A stretch of 64,000 bases of DNA from Asanoa siamensis (GCF_016862555.1 NZ_BONE01000011.1:62001-126000), one strand, 5' to 3'. Shown: positions 34,128-42,619, counted from the stretch's first letter. Program-made: numbers and translations. The notes: a model not told the origin generated them from the sequence alone.

Positions 34128-35324
34128 ATGACGGATCAGGCGTACGACGTGATCGTGGTGGGCGCGCGGTGTGCGGGGTCGCCGCTGGCGCTGCTGCTCG
34201 CCCGCCAGGGGCACCGGGTCCTGCTGGTCGACCGGGCGACCTTTCCCAGCGACACCGTGTCCACCCACGTCGTGCACCCGCCGGGCGTGGCCGCGTTGAG
34301 CCGGTGGGGCCTGCTCGACGAGGTCGTGGCGACCGGCTGCCCGCCGGTCGGCCGCTACTCGTTCGACTTCGGGCCGCTGGCGGTGGCCGGCGCGCCGGGC
34401 ACGGCCGAGCACCCCTACGCGTACGCGCCGCGGCGCGTCCTGCTCGACGCGATCCTGGTCAACGCCGCGGCGGCGGCCGGCGTCGAGGTGCGCGAAGGGT
34501 TCACCGTCGACGAGGTCCTGGTCGAGGACGGTCGGGTGACCGGTGTCCGGGGCCGCGGCGCGGGCGGTGCGTCCGTGGTCGAGCGGGCCCGGGTGGTCGT
34601 CGGCGCCGACGGGCGCAACTCGGTGGTGGCCAAGGCCGTCGACGCCGACCTGTACGAGGACCGGGCGCCGCTGACCGTCGGCTACTACTCCTACTGGAGC
34701 GACCTGCCGACCGACACCTTCGAGGCCTACAGCCGGCCGGGACGGGGCTGGGCGGTCTGCCCCACCAACGACGGCCTGACCCTGGTGATCGGCGGCTGGC
34801 CGCACGCGCAGCTCGCCGCGCACCGCGACGACGTCGAGGGCGAGCTGATGCGGACGTTCGCGCTCTCGCCCGCGTTCGAGGAGCGGATCCGCCGGGCCAG
34901 GCGGGAGGAGCGGATCGTCGGCGCCTCGGTGCCGAACTACTTCCGGATCCCGTACGGCGACGGGTGGGCCCTGGTCGGTGACGCCGGCTACAACCGGGAC
35001 TTCATCACGGCCCAGGGCATCACGGACGCGTTCCTCGACGCCGAGGGCTGCGCGACCGCGATCGGTGCGGCGCTGGGCGGGGCGGCACCCTGGGACGAGG
35101 CCATGGCTGGCTACCACACCGCGCGCGACGCCCGGGCGATGTCGGTCTACCAGATGACCCTCGGGATCGCCGCGCTGCAGCCGCCGGACGCGCAGATGGT
35201 CCAGCTCGTCTCCGCGATCGCCGGCCGGCAGGACGCGATGGACGCCTTCGCCCGGCTCAACTCCGGCGTCACCTCACCGGCCGAGTTCTTCGCGCCCGAG
35301 CATGTCGGGAAGCTGCTCGGCTGA
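34128..35324 (+). CDS. FAD-dependent monooxygenase-like oxidoreductase
   Basis: A 398-residue flavoprotein of the PHBH/geranylgeranyl-reductase-like superfamily. The FAD dinucleotide fold is YDVIVVGARCAGSPLALLLA (6-25), the middle motif is VVVGADGRNSVVAK (about 162-175), and the second FAD motif is WALVGDAGYNRDFITAQGI (about 282-300). These motifs match group A flavin monooxygenases and related reductases. The substrate is unknown and no pathway genes are adjacent. ATCATGGCGGG directly precedes the ATG, the same 11 bases as before the D-amino-acid oxidase gene at 53914. Confidence 0.87.
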   Translation: MTDQAYDVIVVGARCAGSPLALLLARQGHRVLLVDRATFPSDTVSTHVVHPPGVAALSRWGLLDEVVATGCPPVGRYSFDFGPLAVAGAPGTAEHPYAYAPRRVLLDAILVNAAAAAGVEVREGFTVDEVLVEDGRVTGVRGRGAGGASVVERARVVVGADGRNSVVAKAVDADLYEDRAPLTVGYYSYWSDLPTDTFEAYSRPGRGWAVCPTNDGLTLVIGGWPHAQLAAHRDDVEGELMRTFALSPAFEERIRRARREERIVGASVPNYFRIPYGDGWALVGDAGYNRDFITAQGITDAFLDAEGCATAIGAALGGAAPWDEAMAGYHTARDARAMSVYQMTLGIAALQPPDAQMVQLVSAIAGRQDAMDAFARLNSGVTSPAEFFAPEHVGKLLG

Positions 35325-35346
35325 CCACGTGTATCAGGCCCGGGCC

Positions 35347-35380
35347 GGCGGCCGTCTCGCTTTCGGGACGGGCGGCCGCC
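35347..35380 (+). terminator. Terminator-like hairpin after oxidoreductase
   Basis: GGCGGCC (35347-35353) pairs with GGCCGCC (35374-35380), with an inner GTC/GAC extension and a short bulge. It lies 23 bases after the stop. Confidence 0.55.
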
Positions 35381-35415
35381 TGTCAGCCAGGCATTCGAGC
35401 ACGTGGAAGGTAGTC

Positions 35416-35817
35416 ATGGCCAACAACAGCTGGGACGCAGCGATCAAGCAGCTCTACCCCGCCGACAACGGCACCAAGGACTTCGCCGAGACCGTCGCCC
35501 GAGGCAAGCCGTTCGACGTCGTCGCGGCCATCGAGATCGGGCGCAACCTGCGCGAGTTCGTCACCAGCGACCTGCTGACGGTCACGGTGACCAACCGCAC
35601 CAGGATGACGGTCGTCGCCCAGGTGACCGCGCCCCGGACGCTCGCGCCGGCCAGCGCCGCGCTGGCCGAGGACCTGCGGGTCGACATCAACGGCGGCTGG
35701 GACGCGAAGGCCGGCGAGGGCGACGTGCTCGAGGCCGTCGCCACCTACAAGACCGTGGCGGGTGTCCACACCGACTACTCGTCCGCCACGAGCCAGCTCT
35801 TCACCGTCGTCGCGTGA
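35416..35817 (+). CDS. Hypothetical protein, 133 residues
   Basis: A soluble beta-rich protein with no signal peptide that I do not recognise. The N-terminus is MANNSWDAAIKQLYPADNGT; the middle alternates hydrophobic and Thr/Val residues (LTVTVTNRTRMTVVAQVTAP), suggesting a beta-sandwich. GGAAGG precedes the ATG. It is bracketed by hairpin terminators on both sides, so it is a single-gene transcription unit. Confidence 0.75.
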   Translation: MANNSWDAAIKQLYPADNGTKDFAETVARGKPFDVVAAIEIGRNLREFVTSDLLTVTVTNRTRMTVVAQVTAPRTLAPASAALAEDLRVDINGGWDAKAGEGDVLEAVATYKTVAGVHTDYSSATSQLFTVVA

Positions 35818-35826
35818 CGAAGCACG

Positions 35827-35853
35827 GTGCGGGCGGCCGCGGGCCGCCCGCAC
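35827..35853. terminator. Terminator hairpin after the 133-residue gene
   Basis: GTGCGGGCGGCC-GCG-GGCCGCCCGCAC is a perfect 12-bp stem with a 3-nt loop, 9 bases after the stop. Confidence 0.8.
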
Positions 35854-35964
35854 CGATCGACTGATCCTGCGCGCCGTGTATCAGGCGCCCGCCTTCCGCC
35901 GTCTAGCCGACAGATGTGAGCGGAGTGGTGCGCCACGATTCCAGGCAGGCGTCAGGAGCAGCCG

Positions 35965-36573
35965 ATGGAAGAGTTGGATCTCGCAGGACTGGTACGCCGG
36001 ATCCGTGCGGGTGACGCGGTCGCATGGGCCGCGCTCACCGCGCGGTACACGAACCTCCTCTGGTCGGTCGCCCGCGGCCTGGGGATGGGCGACGCCGACG
36101 CGGCCGACGCCGTGCAGACGGCGTGGCTCCGGCTGGTGGAGAAGATCGACGACATCCGGGACCCGGACCGGTTGGGCAGCTGGCTCGCGACGGTGGTGCG
36201 CCGGGAGTGCCACAACATCCGCCGCCGGGCCGCCCGCGTCGAGCCCGGCGAACCGGACGGGCCCGACGGGTGGGAGAGCATCGGCGCGGTCACCGACCCG
36301 TTGGACGACCGGCTGCTGCGCGACGAGCGCGACGCGGCGCTGTGGCGGGCGTTCGCCGGGCTGCGGCCCGACTGCCAGCGGCTGCTGCGCGTGCTGATGG
36401 CCGACCCGCAGCCGAGCTACGCCGAGGTCTCGGCCGCGCTCGACATGGCGATCGGCAGCATCGGCCCGACCCGGCAGCGGTGTCTCGCCTGCCTGCGCGG
36501 CCTGCTCGACGAGAACCTCTTCGAGCCGCCACCGAACGCCAAGCACAGTGGACAGGGAGCGAGGGGACGATGA
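35965..36573 (+). CDS. ECF-like sigma-70 family RNA polymerase sigma factor
   Basis: A 202-residue sigma factor. Region 2 (AWAALTARYTNLLWSVARGLG, then DADAADAVQTAWLRLVEKID) recognises the -10 box; region 4 (LRPDCQRLLRVLMADPQPSY, then SIGPTRQRCLACLRGLL) recognises the -35 box. No anti-sigma membrane protein is next to it. The AGGAG site precedes the ATG. Its stop overlaps the next start (ATGA), so it is coupled to the unknown protein beside a TPR-CHAT gene. This combination suggests that it drives, or responds to, the CHAT/subtilase module. Confidence 0.92.
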   Translation: MEELDLAGLVRRIRAGDAVAWAALTARYTNLLWSVARGLGMGDADAADAVQTAWLRLVEKIDDIRDPDRLGSWLATVVRRECHNIRRRAARVEPGEPDGPDGWESIGAVTDPLDDRLLRDERDAALWRAFAGLRPDCQRLLRVLMADPQPSYAEVSAALDMAIGSIGPTRQRCLACLRGLLDENLFEPPPNAKHSGQGARGR

Positions 36574-37043
36574 ACCGCGACGACCACCCTGAGAGCGATC
36601 TCCTGGGCGCGTACCGGCGGATCGCCGCGATCGTGGACCCCCCGCCCGCGGACGTGCTGGCGGCCGCGCGCGCCGCGTTCCTCACCCGCGACCTCGACGG
36701 CGCGATCGCCGTCCTCGTCGCGGACTCCCGCGCCTCCGTCGGCTACCAGCCGGTCCGCGCGGAGCCCGACCAGGCCCAGGGGCACTGGCTGCTCACGTTC
36801 GAGGGCGGCGGCATCCGGGCCGACCTCGAGGTGGGGGAGGACGCGGCGGGGTTGCGGCTGCTGGGCCTGCTCTCCGGCACGGCGGAGGGCGACTGCGAGC
36901 TGGAGCAGGCGGGCGTGCGGCGCCCGGTCGAGGTGGACGCGCTCGGCCGGTTCGTGGTCGCGGGGGTGTCCCACGGCCCGATCCGGCTGCGCTGCCGGGC
37001 CGCCGACGGTACCCGGGTGACCACGGCCTGGGTGACGATATGA
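36570..37043 (+). CDS. Unknown protein coupled to sigma factor, CHAT-associated
   Basis: A 157-residue protein I do not recognise by name. The N-terminal 45 residues are helical (DDHPESDLLGAYRRIAAIVD, then PADVLAAARAAFLTRD), and the rest is a predicted beta-sandwich (HWLLTFEGGGIRADLEV to GPIRLRCRAADGTRVTTAWV). The layout, with a short helical head and a beta domain, is reminiscent of anti-sigma-like or carboxypeptidase-regulatory-like modules. ATG 36570 overlaps the sigma stop, so it is made with the sigma factor and is its likeliest direct regulator. The convergent CHAT gene ends 20 bp after it. Confidence 0.8.
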   Translation: MNRDDHPESDLLGAYRRIAAIVDPPPADVLAAARAAFLTRDLDGAIAVLVADSRASVGYQPVRAEPDQAQGHWLLTFEGGGIRADLEVGEDAAGLRLLGLLSGTAEGDCELEQAGVRRPVEVDALGRFVVAGVSHGPIRLRCRAADGTRVTTAWVTI

Positions 37044-37063
37044 CCGCGGCGCCGGGGCTGAGC

Positions 37064-39643
37064 TCAGTGTCCGAGGGCGATGAAGGCCGACGCCGTGGCG
37101 ACCGCGACCGGGTCGGCGCCCGTGCGGCTCCGCGCGGCGGCCAGGGCCGCGCCGAAGGGCGCGCCGCGTCGCAGGCCGGCGTGCACGTCGACCATCAGCG
37201 GGGCGGTGACCTCGTCGTTCACCGGCACGACGCTGGCCAGCAGGCTCGTGGTGCCGAGCGGCACGAGCACGCTGATCATGCCGAGCAGCTCGTCGCCGGC
37301 CACGGGCGCGGCCATGCCGGACTCGCAGCTCGACAGGATCAGGCTGCGCGGCGCGCGCCGGAGCCGGCCGAGGTCGTAGACGGTGAGCGGGCCGTCGGCC
37401 AGGCGCAACGAGGAGAACAGCGGGTTGTCGGCGCGGAACAGGCCGTGCGCCGCGATGTGCGCGGTGCGGGCTCCGTCCAGGGCCGCCAGGACCCGGGCCG
37501 CGGTCGCCTGGCCGGCGGCGAGGACCGTGGGCCGGCCGTACCCCCGCGCGATCTCCGCGGCCTCGGCCACCGTGCCCTTCAATCCGGGCCCCACGACGAT
37601 CACGACCCGGCGGTCGGCGGTGGCGGGCGGCTGTCGCGCCCGCAACCAGACCGCGGCCGACGGGGTGACACACCAGGCGAGCTGCCGCAGCGCGGGCAGC
37701 ATGGCCCACGGCACGGCGTGCAGCGAGCCCGGCGGGGCGATCACCACGGGTCGACCGTCCAGATCGGACACCGCCGGGCCGAGCAGCGCCTGTTCCAGCA
37801 GGCGCCCCGCCTGCCCGAGGCGTTCCAGCGCGCCGGGCGGCGCGTCGCCGCGGGCGAGCCGGCGCAGCATGAACCGGGCCAGCTCGACCTCGCGCACCGC
37901 GGCCGCCACCGGACCGACGACGTGCAGCCGGACGCGGCCCTTCCGCGCGGTGACCGCGTGCAGCACGCCGTCGAGCGCCACCAGCTCGATCAGCAGGTGG
38001 TCGTCGAGCCGCCCGAGCACGTCGTCGGGTGCGACCCGGGCAGCGCGCGCGCCGCCGGGGGCGACCCGGCGCGTCCGGGCCCGGATCGCCGACTCCAGCC
38101 GGCGCCGGTCGTGCTCGAGGTCGGCGGTGCCGGACCCGGCCGCCCGGGCCGCGTCGATCTGCCGCATCACCTCGCGCAGCGCGGCCAGGTCGCCGGCCAG
38201 CTCGGGATCGTCGGGGCCGCGCATCGGGGCCGGTGCGAGCGCCCCGGCCCGCCAGCGCTCGCTCCAGCGCAGCAGCATGCGGGCGTCGTCGCGGCGCACG
38301 GCGTGGCGCTGGCCGATGGCCGCCAGCTCGGTGCCGTACGCGGCCGCGTGGATGCGCAGCTCGACGGCGCCGAGGCGCTGCTGGTGGCCGGCGGCGGCCG
38401 CCAGGCCCCGCCGGCACGCGGCCAGCGCCGCCGCGGTCGCGTGCCGGGTGTCGGCCCGCAGGGCCTGGGCGAGCCAGCCGGCCGCATGGCCGAACGCCGG
38501 ACCCCGGCGGCGCAGGGCCGCGGCGCGGGCGAGATGCCTGTCGGCCCGGGCGAGGCGGCCGTGCGCCGCGGCGAGGCGCCCGGCCAGCAGGTGCGCGGCG
38601 CCCGCCTCCTCGGCGTGCAGCTCGTCGAGGCGGTCCGCGATGCGGGCCGCCATGGTCTCCGTGCGGTTGTCGCGCTGGCCGGCGTCGTACCGCGACTGCA
38701 CGAGCACGAACGCGGCCCGCGCACTCCACCATGGACGCCGCTGGGCGCGGAACAGGTCCCGCGCGGCGCCGGCCCGGACGGCCGCGTCCGCCGGACGGCC
38801 CGCGGCCTGCGCCGCCCGCGCGGCGGCGAAGAGCAGCTCGGCCCGTTCGGACGTGTCGCCCTCCACCCGGGCGATGCCGGCGTCGGCGACCGCCAGCGCC
38901 TCGGCGGCCAGCCCCGCCGCGAGCAGCACCTTGCAGCGGTCGAAGACCAGGTCGGGGATGAACGTGCCCAGGCTCGTGTAGCGGCTCTCCGCCTCGTCGA
39001 GGCAGGCCAGCGCGGCCGGCAGGTCACCGGCGAGCACGGCGAGCTCGGCTCTGTTGTGGATGGTCGTCGCGACCTCGAGCTCCTGACCCTCCTGTATGAA
39101 CAGTCGCTCGGCGACGGCGAGGTCGCGTTCGGCCAGGCGCGCCCGGCCGAACGTGACGTGCACCCCGAAGCGGCAGCTCCGCGCCCGGGCCTCCCAGACG
39201 CGGTCGCCCGCCCGGTGCAGCAACGGGATCGCGCGGTTGAGGTCGGCCAGGGCCTCGCTGCGGCGACCCATCGTCGCCAGGTGGTGGGCGCGGCGCATCA
39301 GCACGCGCCCGGCGAGCCGCCCGGAGCTGGCTTTCACCGCGGCGTCGAGCGTGGCGAGGCCGGCCGCCGCCCGGCCGCCGCGGGCGAGCGTCAGTCCGAG
39401 CGTCGCCTGCACGTCGACCACGCGGTCCGGGTCGCCCGAGGCGCGGGCCAGCCGCAGCGCGGTGCGCAGGTCCGCGATGGCCTCGGTGAACCGGCCCTCC
39501 TCGCGGACGACCAATGCCCGGGCGTGATGGGCGTACGAGGCCAACCGGTCGTCGACGTCGTCGGCGATCAGGCGGTTCACCTCCGCGAGAGCGTCGACCG
39601 GGCGGGAGAACGCCAGGCTCAGCAGCTCGTCGCCATCGGCCAC
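37064..39643 (-). CDS. TPR-CHAT domain protein (caspase-fold protease candidate)
   Basis: An 859-residue soluble protein. Residues 1 to about 480 are helical TPR-like repeats. The C-terminal CHAT domain (from about 590) has a caspase fold with the catalytic dyad His733 in AHIAAHGLF and Cys773 in LILSSCESG, so it looks active. TPR-CHAT proteins elsewhere include the Craspase effector and separase relatives. It is divergent from a cytoplasmic subtilisin gene with 47 bp between starts, and convergent with the sigma factor pair. The start is GTG 39643, preceded by CACACT at 6 nt as a possible -10 box. Cleavage of a partner in the module, such as the coupled unknown protein or the subtilisin, is a reasonable inference. 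Confidence 0.9.
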   Translation of the reverse strand: MADGDELLSLAFSRPVDALAEVNRLIADDVDDRLASYAHHARALVVREEGRFTEAIADLRTALRLARASGDPDRVVDVQATLGLTLARGGRAAAGLATLDAAVKASSGRLAGRVLMRRAHHLATMGRRSEALADLNRAIPLLHRAGDRVWEARARSCRFGVHVTFGRARLAERDLAVAERLFIQEGQELEVATTIHNRAELAVLAGDLPAALACLDEAESRYTSLGTFIPDLVFDRCKVLLAAGLAAEALAVADAGIARVEGDTSERAELLFAAARAAQAAGRPADAAVRAGAARDLFRAQRRPWWSARAAFVLVQSRYDAGQRDNRTETMAARIADRLDELHAEEAGAAHLLAGRLAAAHGRLARADRHLARAAALRRRGPAFGHAAGWLAQALRADTRHATAAALAACRRGLAAAAGHQQRLGAVELRIHAAAYGTELAAIGQRHAVRRDDARMLLRWSERWRAGALAPAPMRGPDDPELAGDLAALREVMRQIDAARAAGSGTADLEHDRRRLESAIRARTRRVAPGGARAARVAPDDVLGRLDDHLLIELVALDGVLHAVTARKGRVRLHVVGPVAAAVREVELARFMLRRLARGDAPPGALERLGQAGRLLEQALLGPAVSDLDGRPVVIAPPGSLHAVPWAMLPALRQLAWCVTPSAAVWLRARQPPATADRRVVIVVGPGLKGTVAEAAEIARGYGRPTVLAAGQATAARVLAALDGARTAHIAAHGLFRADNPLFSSLRLADGPLTVYDLGRLRRAPRSLILSSCESGMAAPVAGDELLGMISVLVPLGTTSLLASVVPVNDEVTAPLMVDVHAGLRRGAPFGAALAAARSRTGADPVAVATASAFIALGH

Positions 39644-39690
39644 CAGGTCAGTGTGCGAAATCGGCTTCCCTACGCCAAGGAGATTCAGCG

Positions 39691-41151
39691 ATGCCGAAAC
39701 GGAACCCCGACGACGAATGGTCGACCCGGGAGGAGCGGGCGCACTGGCCCGTACCCGAGACCGCCACGACGGTGGCCGACGCGCAGGTCGGCCGGATACT
39801 GCGGGAATGCGGCAGGTACCTCGAGCCCGGGCCGCCCGGCTGGGAGCGCGACGGCATCAGGTACTTCGTCCGGAGGGGCTTCGTGCTGGTCCCGGACGAG
39901 CACGCCGAGCGCGCGCGACGGCTGCTGGTCCGGGCCGGGATGCGTCCGCCGCCGAGCGCACCCCCGGACGTCGAGAGCCGGACGGTCGCGGATCCGTCTC
40001 CCGGACACGCGCCGGGTCGGTGGGACAGGCCACCGCCGCGGCCGCTGGGCGGCCCGCGACTCGACGGGGACACCGCGTACGGCGTCCGTTGGCTGCGTCT
40101 CAACCCGCTCGTGAGCGTCTTCGACGCGCTGCGGGTGCTGCGCGACGGCCGATGGGCACAGCGGGAGCCGTACGCGATCGACGACGTGGGCGGCAGTCCG
40201 GACGAGGGGATCGGGCGCGCCGGCGCGGAGCACCTGCTGCACCTCGCCGACCACACCAAGCCCTGCCCGGCCGAGGAGCCGCGGTTCGTCGCCAAGGGCA
40301 CGCCGCCGGACCCGCCGGTCGCCGCGGACCCCCACGCCGGCCGGGGGATCCGGGTGCTCGTGGTCGACACGGGTTTCGATCCGCGCGCCGAGAAGCTTCC
40401 CTGGCTGAAGGACGTTGTCTACGACCCCGACCCCGGGGTCAAGGGCAAGGTGATCGAGCGGTACGCCGGGCACGGCACGTTCATCGCGGGCGTCGTCCGC
40501 ACCGTGGCGCCCGCGGCGGAGGTGGTCGTGCGGGCCGGCCTGCCGGCGGCGATCTACGGTGCGGCCGCGCAGACGCCGCTCGGCTCGGTGTTCGAGGGCG
40601 ACCTCGCGCACGCGCTCGAGCGCTACCTCCTCCTGGACGCTCCCGACATCATCAGCCTGTCGGCCGGCACCTTGGGGGAGAGCCCGGAGGGGCTGATGCT
40701 GCTCGAGTCGTTCCATCGCGACGTGCTGCGCCGCCACAAGGGCGTCGTGGTCGTGGCGGCCGCCGGCAACGACGGCGGGCGTGCGCCGTTCTGGCCCGCG
40801 GCGAGCCCGTGGACGGTCGGCGTCGGCGCGCTGTCGGCGAACTGGCGGCACCGCGCGCAGTTCAGCAACTTCGGTGCCTGGGTCGACGTCTACGCGCCGG
40901 GCGAGCACCTGACCAACGCGTTCCCGCGGGGGACCTACACCTACTTCCAGCCGCCCCACATCGGCGGGACGCAGGTGTTCGAGGGCATGGCGGTCTGGAG
41001 CGGCACCTCGTTCTCGACCCCCGTGATGGCGGGGCTGATCGCGGCGCGGATGTCCCGCACCGGCGAGAACGGCCCCGACGCCGCGGCGGCCCTGATCGCG
41101 CAGGGACGCCGGGACGCGGTCGCCGGGGTGGGTGCCGTCCTGCTGCCGTGA
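39691..41151 (+). CDS. Cytoplasmic S8 family serine peptidase (subtilisin-like)
   Basis: A 486-residue subtilase without a signal peptide. The first 215 residues are a family-specific N-terminal part, possibly a pro- or recognition domain (GIRYFVRRGFVLVPDEHAER is a ferredoxin-like segment). The catalytic domain has Asp226 in VLVVDTGFD, His261 in YAGHGTFIAG, oxyanion Asn360 in AAAGNDGG and Ser440 in SGTSFSTPVMAG, all intact. AAGGAG precedes the ATG. It is divergent from the TPR-CHAT gene, so the two probably share a control region; both being intracellular proteases suggests a cascade. Confidence 0.92.
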   Translation: MPKRNPDDEWSTREERAHWPVPETATTVADAQVGRILRECGRYLEPGPPGWERDGIRYFVRRGFVLVPDEHAERARRLLVRAGMRPPPSAPPDVESRTVADPSPGHAPGRWDRPPPRPLGGPRLDGDTAYGVRWLRLNPLVSVFDALRVLRDGRWAQREPYAIDDVGGSPDEGIGRAGAEHLLHLADHTKPCPAEEPRFVAKGTPPDPPVAADPHAGRGIRVLVVDTGFDPRAEKLPWLKDVVYDPDPGVKGKVIERYAGHGTFIAGVVRTVAPAAEVVVRAGLPAAIYGAAAQTPLGSVFEGDLAHALERYLLLDAPDIISLSAGTLGESPEGLMLLESFHRDVLRRHKGVVVVAAAGNDGGRAPFWPAASPWTVGVGALSANWRHRAQFSNFGAWVDVYAPGEHLTNAFPRGTYTYFQPPHIGGTQVFEGMAVWSGTSFSTPVMAGLIAARMSRTGENGPDAAAALIAQGRRDAVAGVGAVLLP

Positions 41152-41175
41152 CCGTGGTCACCCCGCGTTGCCGAT

Positions 41176-41195
41176 GGTAAACAGACCGGTTTACC
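41176..41195. promoter_or_regulatory. TetR operator site 1 upstream of SDR gene
   Basis: GGTAAACAGACCGGTTTACC has inverted arms GGTAAAC/GTTTACC. It matches the other two sites here and before the tetR gene. Confidence 0.75.
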
Positions 41196-41201
41196 GTTCA
41201 C

Positions 41202-41221
41202 TGAAAACAGATCTGTTTACC
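41202..41221. promoter_or_regulatory. TetR operator site 2 upstream of SDR gene
   Basis: TGAAAACAGATCTGTTTACC contains the perfect 14-bp palindrome AAACAGATCTGTTT. It lies 19 bases before the SDR ATG and 6 bases after site 1. Confidence 0.75.
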
Positions 41222-41239
41222 TTACGGAAGGCGTACCCC

Positions 41240-41929
41240 ATGAAGATCGAAGGCGCGACGGTGCTGGTCACCGGCGGCAACCGTGGCATCGGCAAGGCGC
41301 TGGTCGAGGAGGCGCTGGCGCGCGGTGCGCGCAAGGTGTACGCGGCCGCGCGCAACCCGGAGACCGTCACCAACCCGAACGCCGTGCCGGTGGCGCTCGA
41401 CCTCACCGACCCGGCCTCGATCACCGCCGCGGCCGCGCTCCACCAGGACGTCGACATCCTGGTCAACAACGCCGGCGTGCACCTCGGCGGCGAGATCCTG
41501 CTCGACGAGCTCGACAAGATCCGCCTCGAGATGGAGATCAACTACTTCGGGCCGCTGCAGGTGACCCGGGCCTTCGCGCCGACGCTGGTCGCCAACAAGG
41601 GCCACCTGCTCAACATCAACTCCGGGTTGTCGTGGCTCGTGGTGCCGGACCACTCGTCGTACGCCTCGACCAAGGCGGCGTCCTGGATGCTGACGAACGC
41701 CCTGCGGATGGAGCTGTCGGCGCACGGCGTGGGGGTCACCAGCCTCCACGTGGGCTGGGTCGACACCGAGATGGCGGCCCGCCGCACCGAGGAGAAGGTC
41801 CCCCCGGCGCAGGTGGCGCGCGAGGCGTTCGCGGGCATCGAGCACGGCGCGCTCGAGGTGCTCGTCGGCGACGCGGCCCGCCAGATCAAGACCGCGCTGG
41901 CCGTCGACCCGAGCGTGCTCTACGGCTGA
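41240..41929 (+). CDS. SDR family oxidoreductase
   Basis: A 229-residue short-chain dehydrogenase. The NAD(P) motif is VLVTGGNRGIGKAL (8-21), with NNAG at about 75-78, the catalytic Ser in NINSGLSWL and YASTK at about 139-143 giving Tyr and Lys. The Ala-Ala-Arg after the second strand (YAAARNP) favours NADP(H). Two TetR operators lie directly upstream, and the convergent tetR gene 20 bp downstream carries the same operator, so this gene is the target of that repressor. Substrate unknown; TetR-SDR pairs often respond to toxic lipophilic or carbonyl compounds. Confidence 0.93.
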   Translation: MKIEGATVLVTGGNRGIGKALVEEALARGARKVYAAARNPETVTNPNAVPVALDLTDPASITAAAALHQDVDILVNNAGVHLGGEILLDELDKIRLEMEINYFGPLQVTRAFAPTLVANKGHLLNINSGLSWLVVPDHSSYASTKAASWMLTNALRMELSAHGVGVTSLHVGWVDTEMAARRTEEKVPPAQVAREAFAGIEHGALEVLVGDAARQIKTALAVDPSVLYG

Positions 41930-41949
41930 TCCCCGTTGTCCGCGCCGGA

Positions 41950-42531
41950 TCAGGATGCCTGGTCCGGCGCGGGTAGCTGGGCGTCGAGCAGCGTGCCCAC
42001 GGTGGCCTCGACGCTCTCCGGGATGGGCCCGCCACGGACCGCGGCGTACGACATGGCGCCGTCGAGAAGCATCGTCAACTGGACCGCGAGCAGGTCGGGG
42101 TCGGTGGCACCGGCCAGCCGCGCCTGCGCGGCGAAGTAGTCCTGCACGGACTGCTTGTAGGTCAGCGCGACCGCCCGCGCCGAGTGCGCCGGGTCGTGGA
42201 TCTCGGCGGTCGTGTTGAGCACGGGGCAGCCCTGGAACTCGTCGGAGTGCGAGAGCTTGCGGACGTTGGTGAAAACCGCCCGGATGCGCGCGACGGGCGG
42301 TTCGGGGCTGTCCGCGGCGGGCATCAGGTCGGCGTCGAGAGATTCGGTCTGCTGCCGCAGGTACGCCGTGATCAACTCGTCCTTGGTGCGGAAGCGCTGG
42401 TAAAGGGTGCGCTTCGAGACCCCGGCGTCCTCCGAGAGCCGGTCGACGCCGGTCACGTTGATGCCGTTGCCGTAGAAGAGCCGGCGCGCGCTCGCCAGCA
42501 CGCGCTCGCGCACCTCGTCGCGATCTGCCAT
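41950..42531 (-). CDS. TetR family transcriptional repressor
   Basis: A 193-residue TetR protein. The N-terminal helix-turn-helix is ARRLFYGNGINVTGVDRLSE, then AGVSKRTLYQRFRTKDELI (about 12-50). The C-terminal ligand domain contains CPVLNTTAEI, a feature of the TetR_C subgroup with a Cys that may respond to electrophiles. TAAACT seven bases before the ATG is a probable leaderless -10 box, and the operator copy at 42551-42570 lies just upstream, so it represses itself. The convergent SDR gene carries two matching operators. Confidence 0.93.
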   Translation of the reverse strand: MADRDEVRERVLASARRLFYGNGINVTGVDRLSEDAGVSKRTLYQRFRTKDELITAYLRQQTESLDADLMPAADSPEPPVARIRAVFTNVRKLSHSDEFQGCPVLNTTAEIHDPAHSARAVALTYKQSVQDYFAAQARLAGATDPDLLAVQLTMLLDGAMSYAAVRGGPIPESVEATVGTLLDAQLPAPDQAS

Positions 42532-42538
42532 GCCGCCC

Positions 42539-42544
42539 AGTTTA
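42539..42544 (-). promoter_or_regulatory. -10 box of leaderless tetR gene
   Basis: On the minus strand TAAACT ends seven bases before the ATG at 42531. The operator at 42551-42570 falls in the spacer/-35 region, a position that would block initiation. Confidence 0.5.
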
Positions 42545-42550
42545 GCTCGC

Positions 42551-42570
42551 GGGAAACAGATGTGTTTACC
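42551..42570. promoter_or_regulatory. TetR operator site 3 upstream of tetR
   Basis: GGGAAACAGATGTGTTTACC shares the AAACAGA-N-TGTTTACC pattern with the two sites before the SDR gene. It sits between the tetR gene and the methyltransferase gene. Confidence 0.75.
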
Positions 42571-42619
42571 TGCTGACGGGGCATTGACGGCGGTCTCGCC
42601 GGTGCCCGATGCTCGCGGC

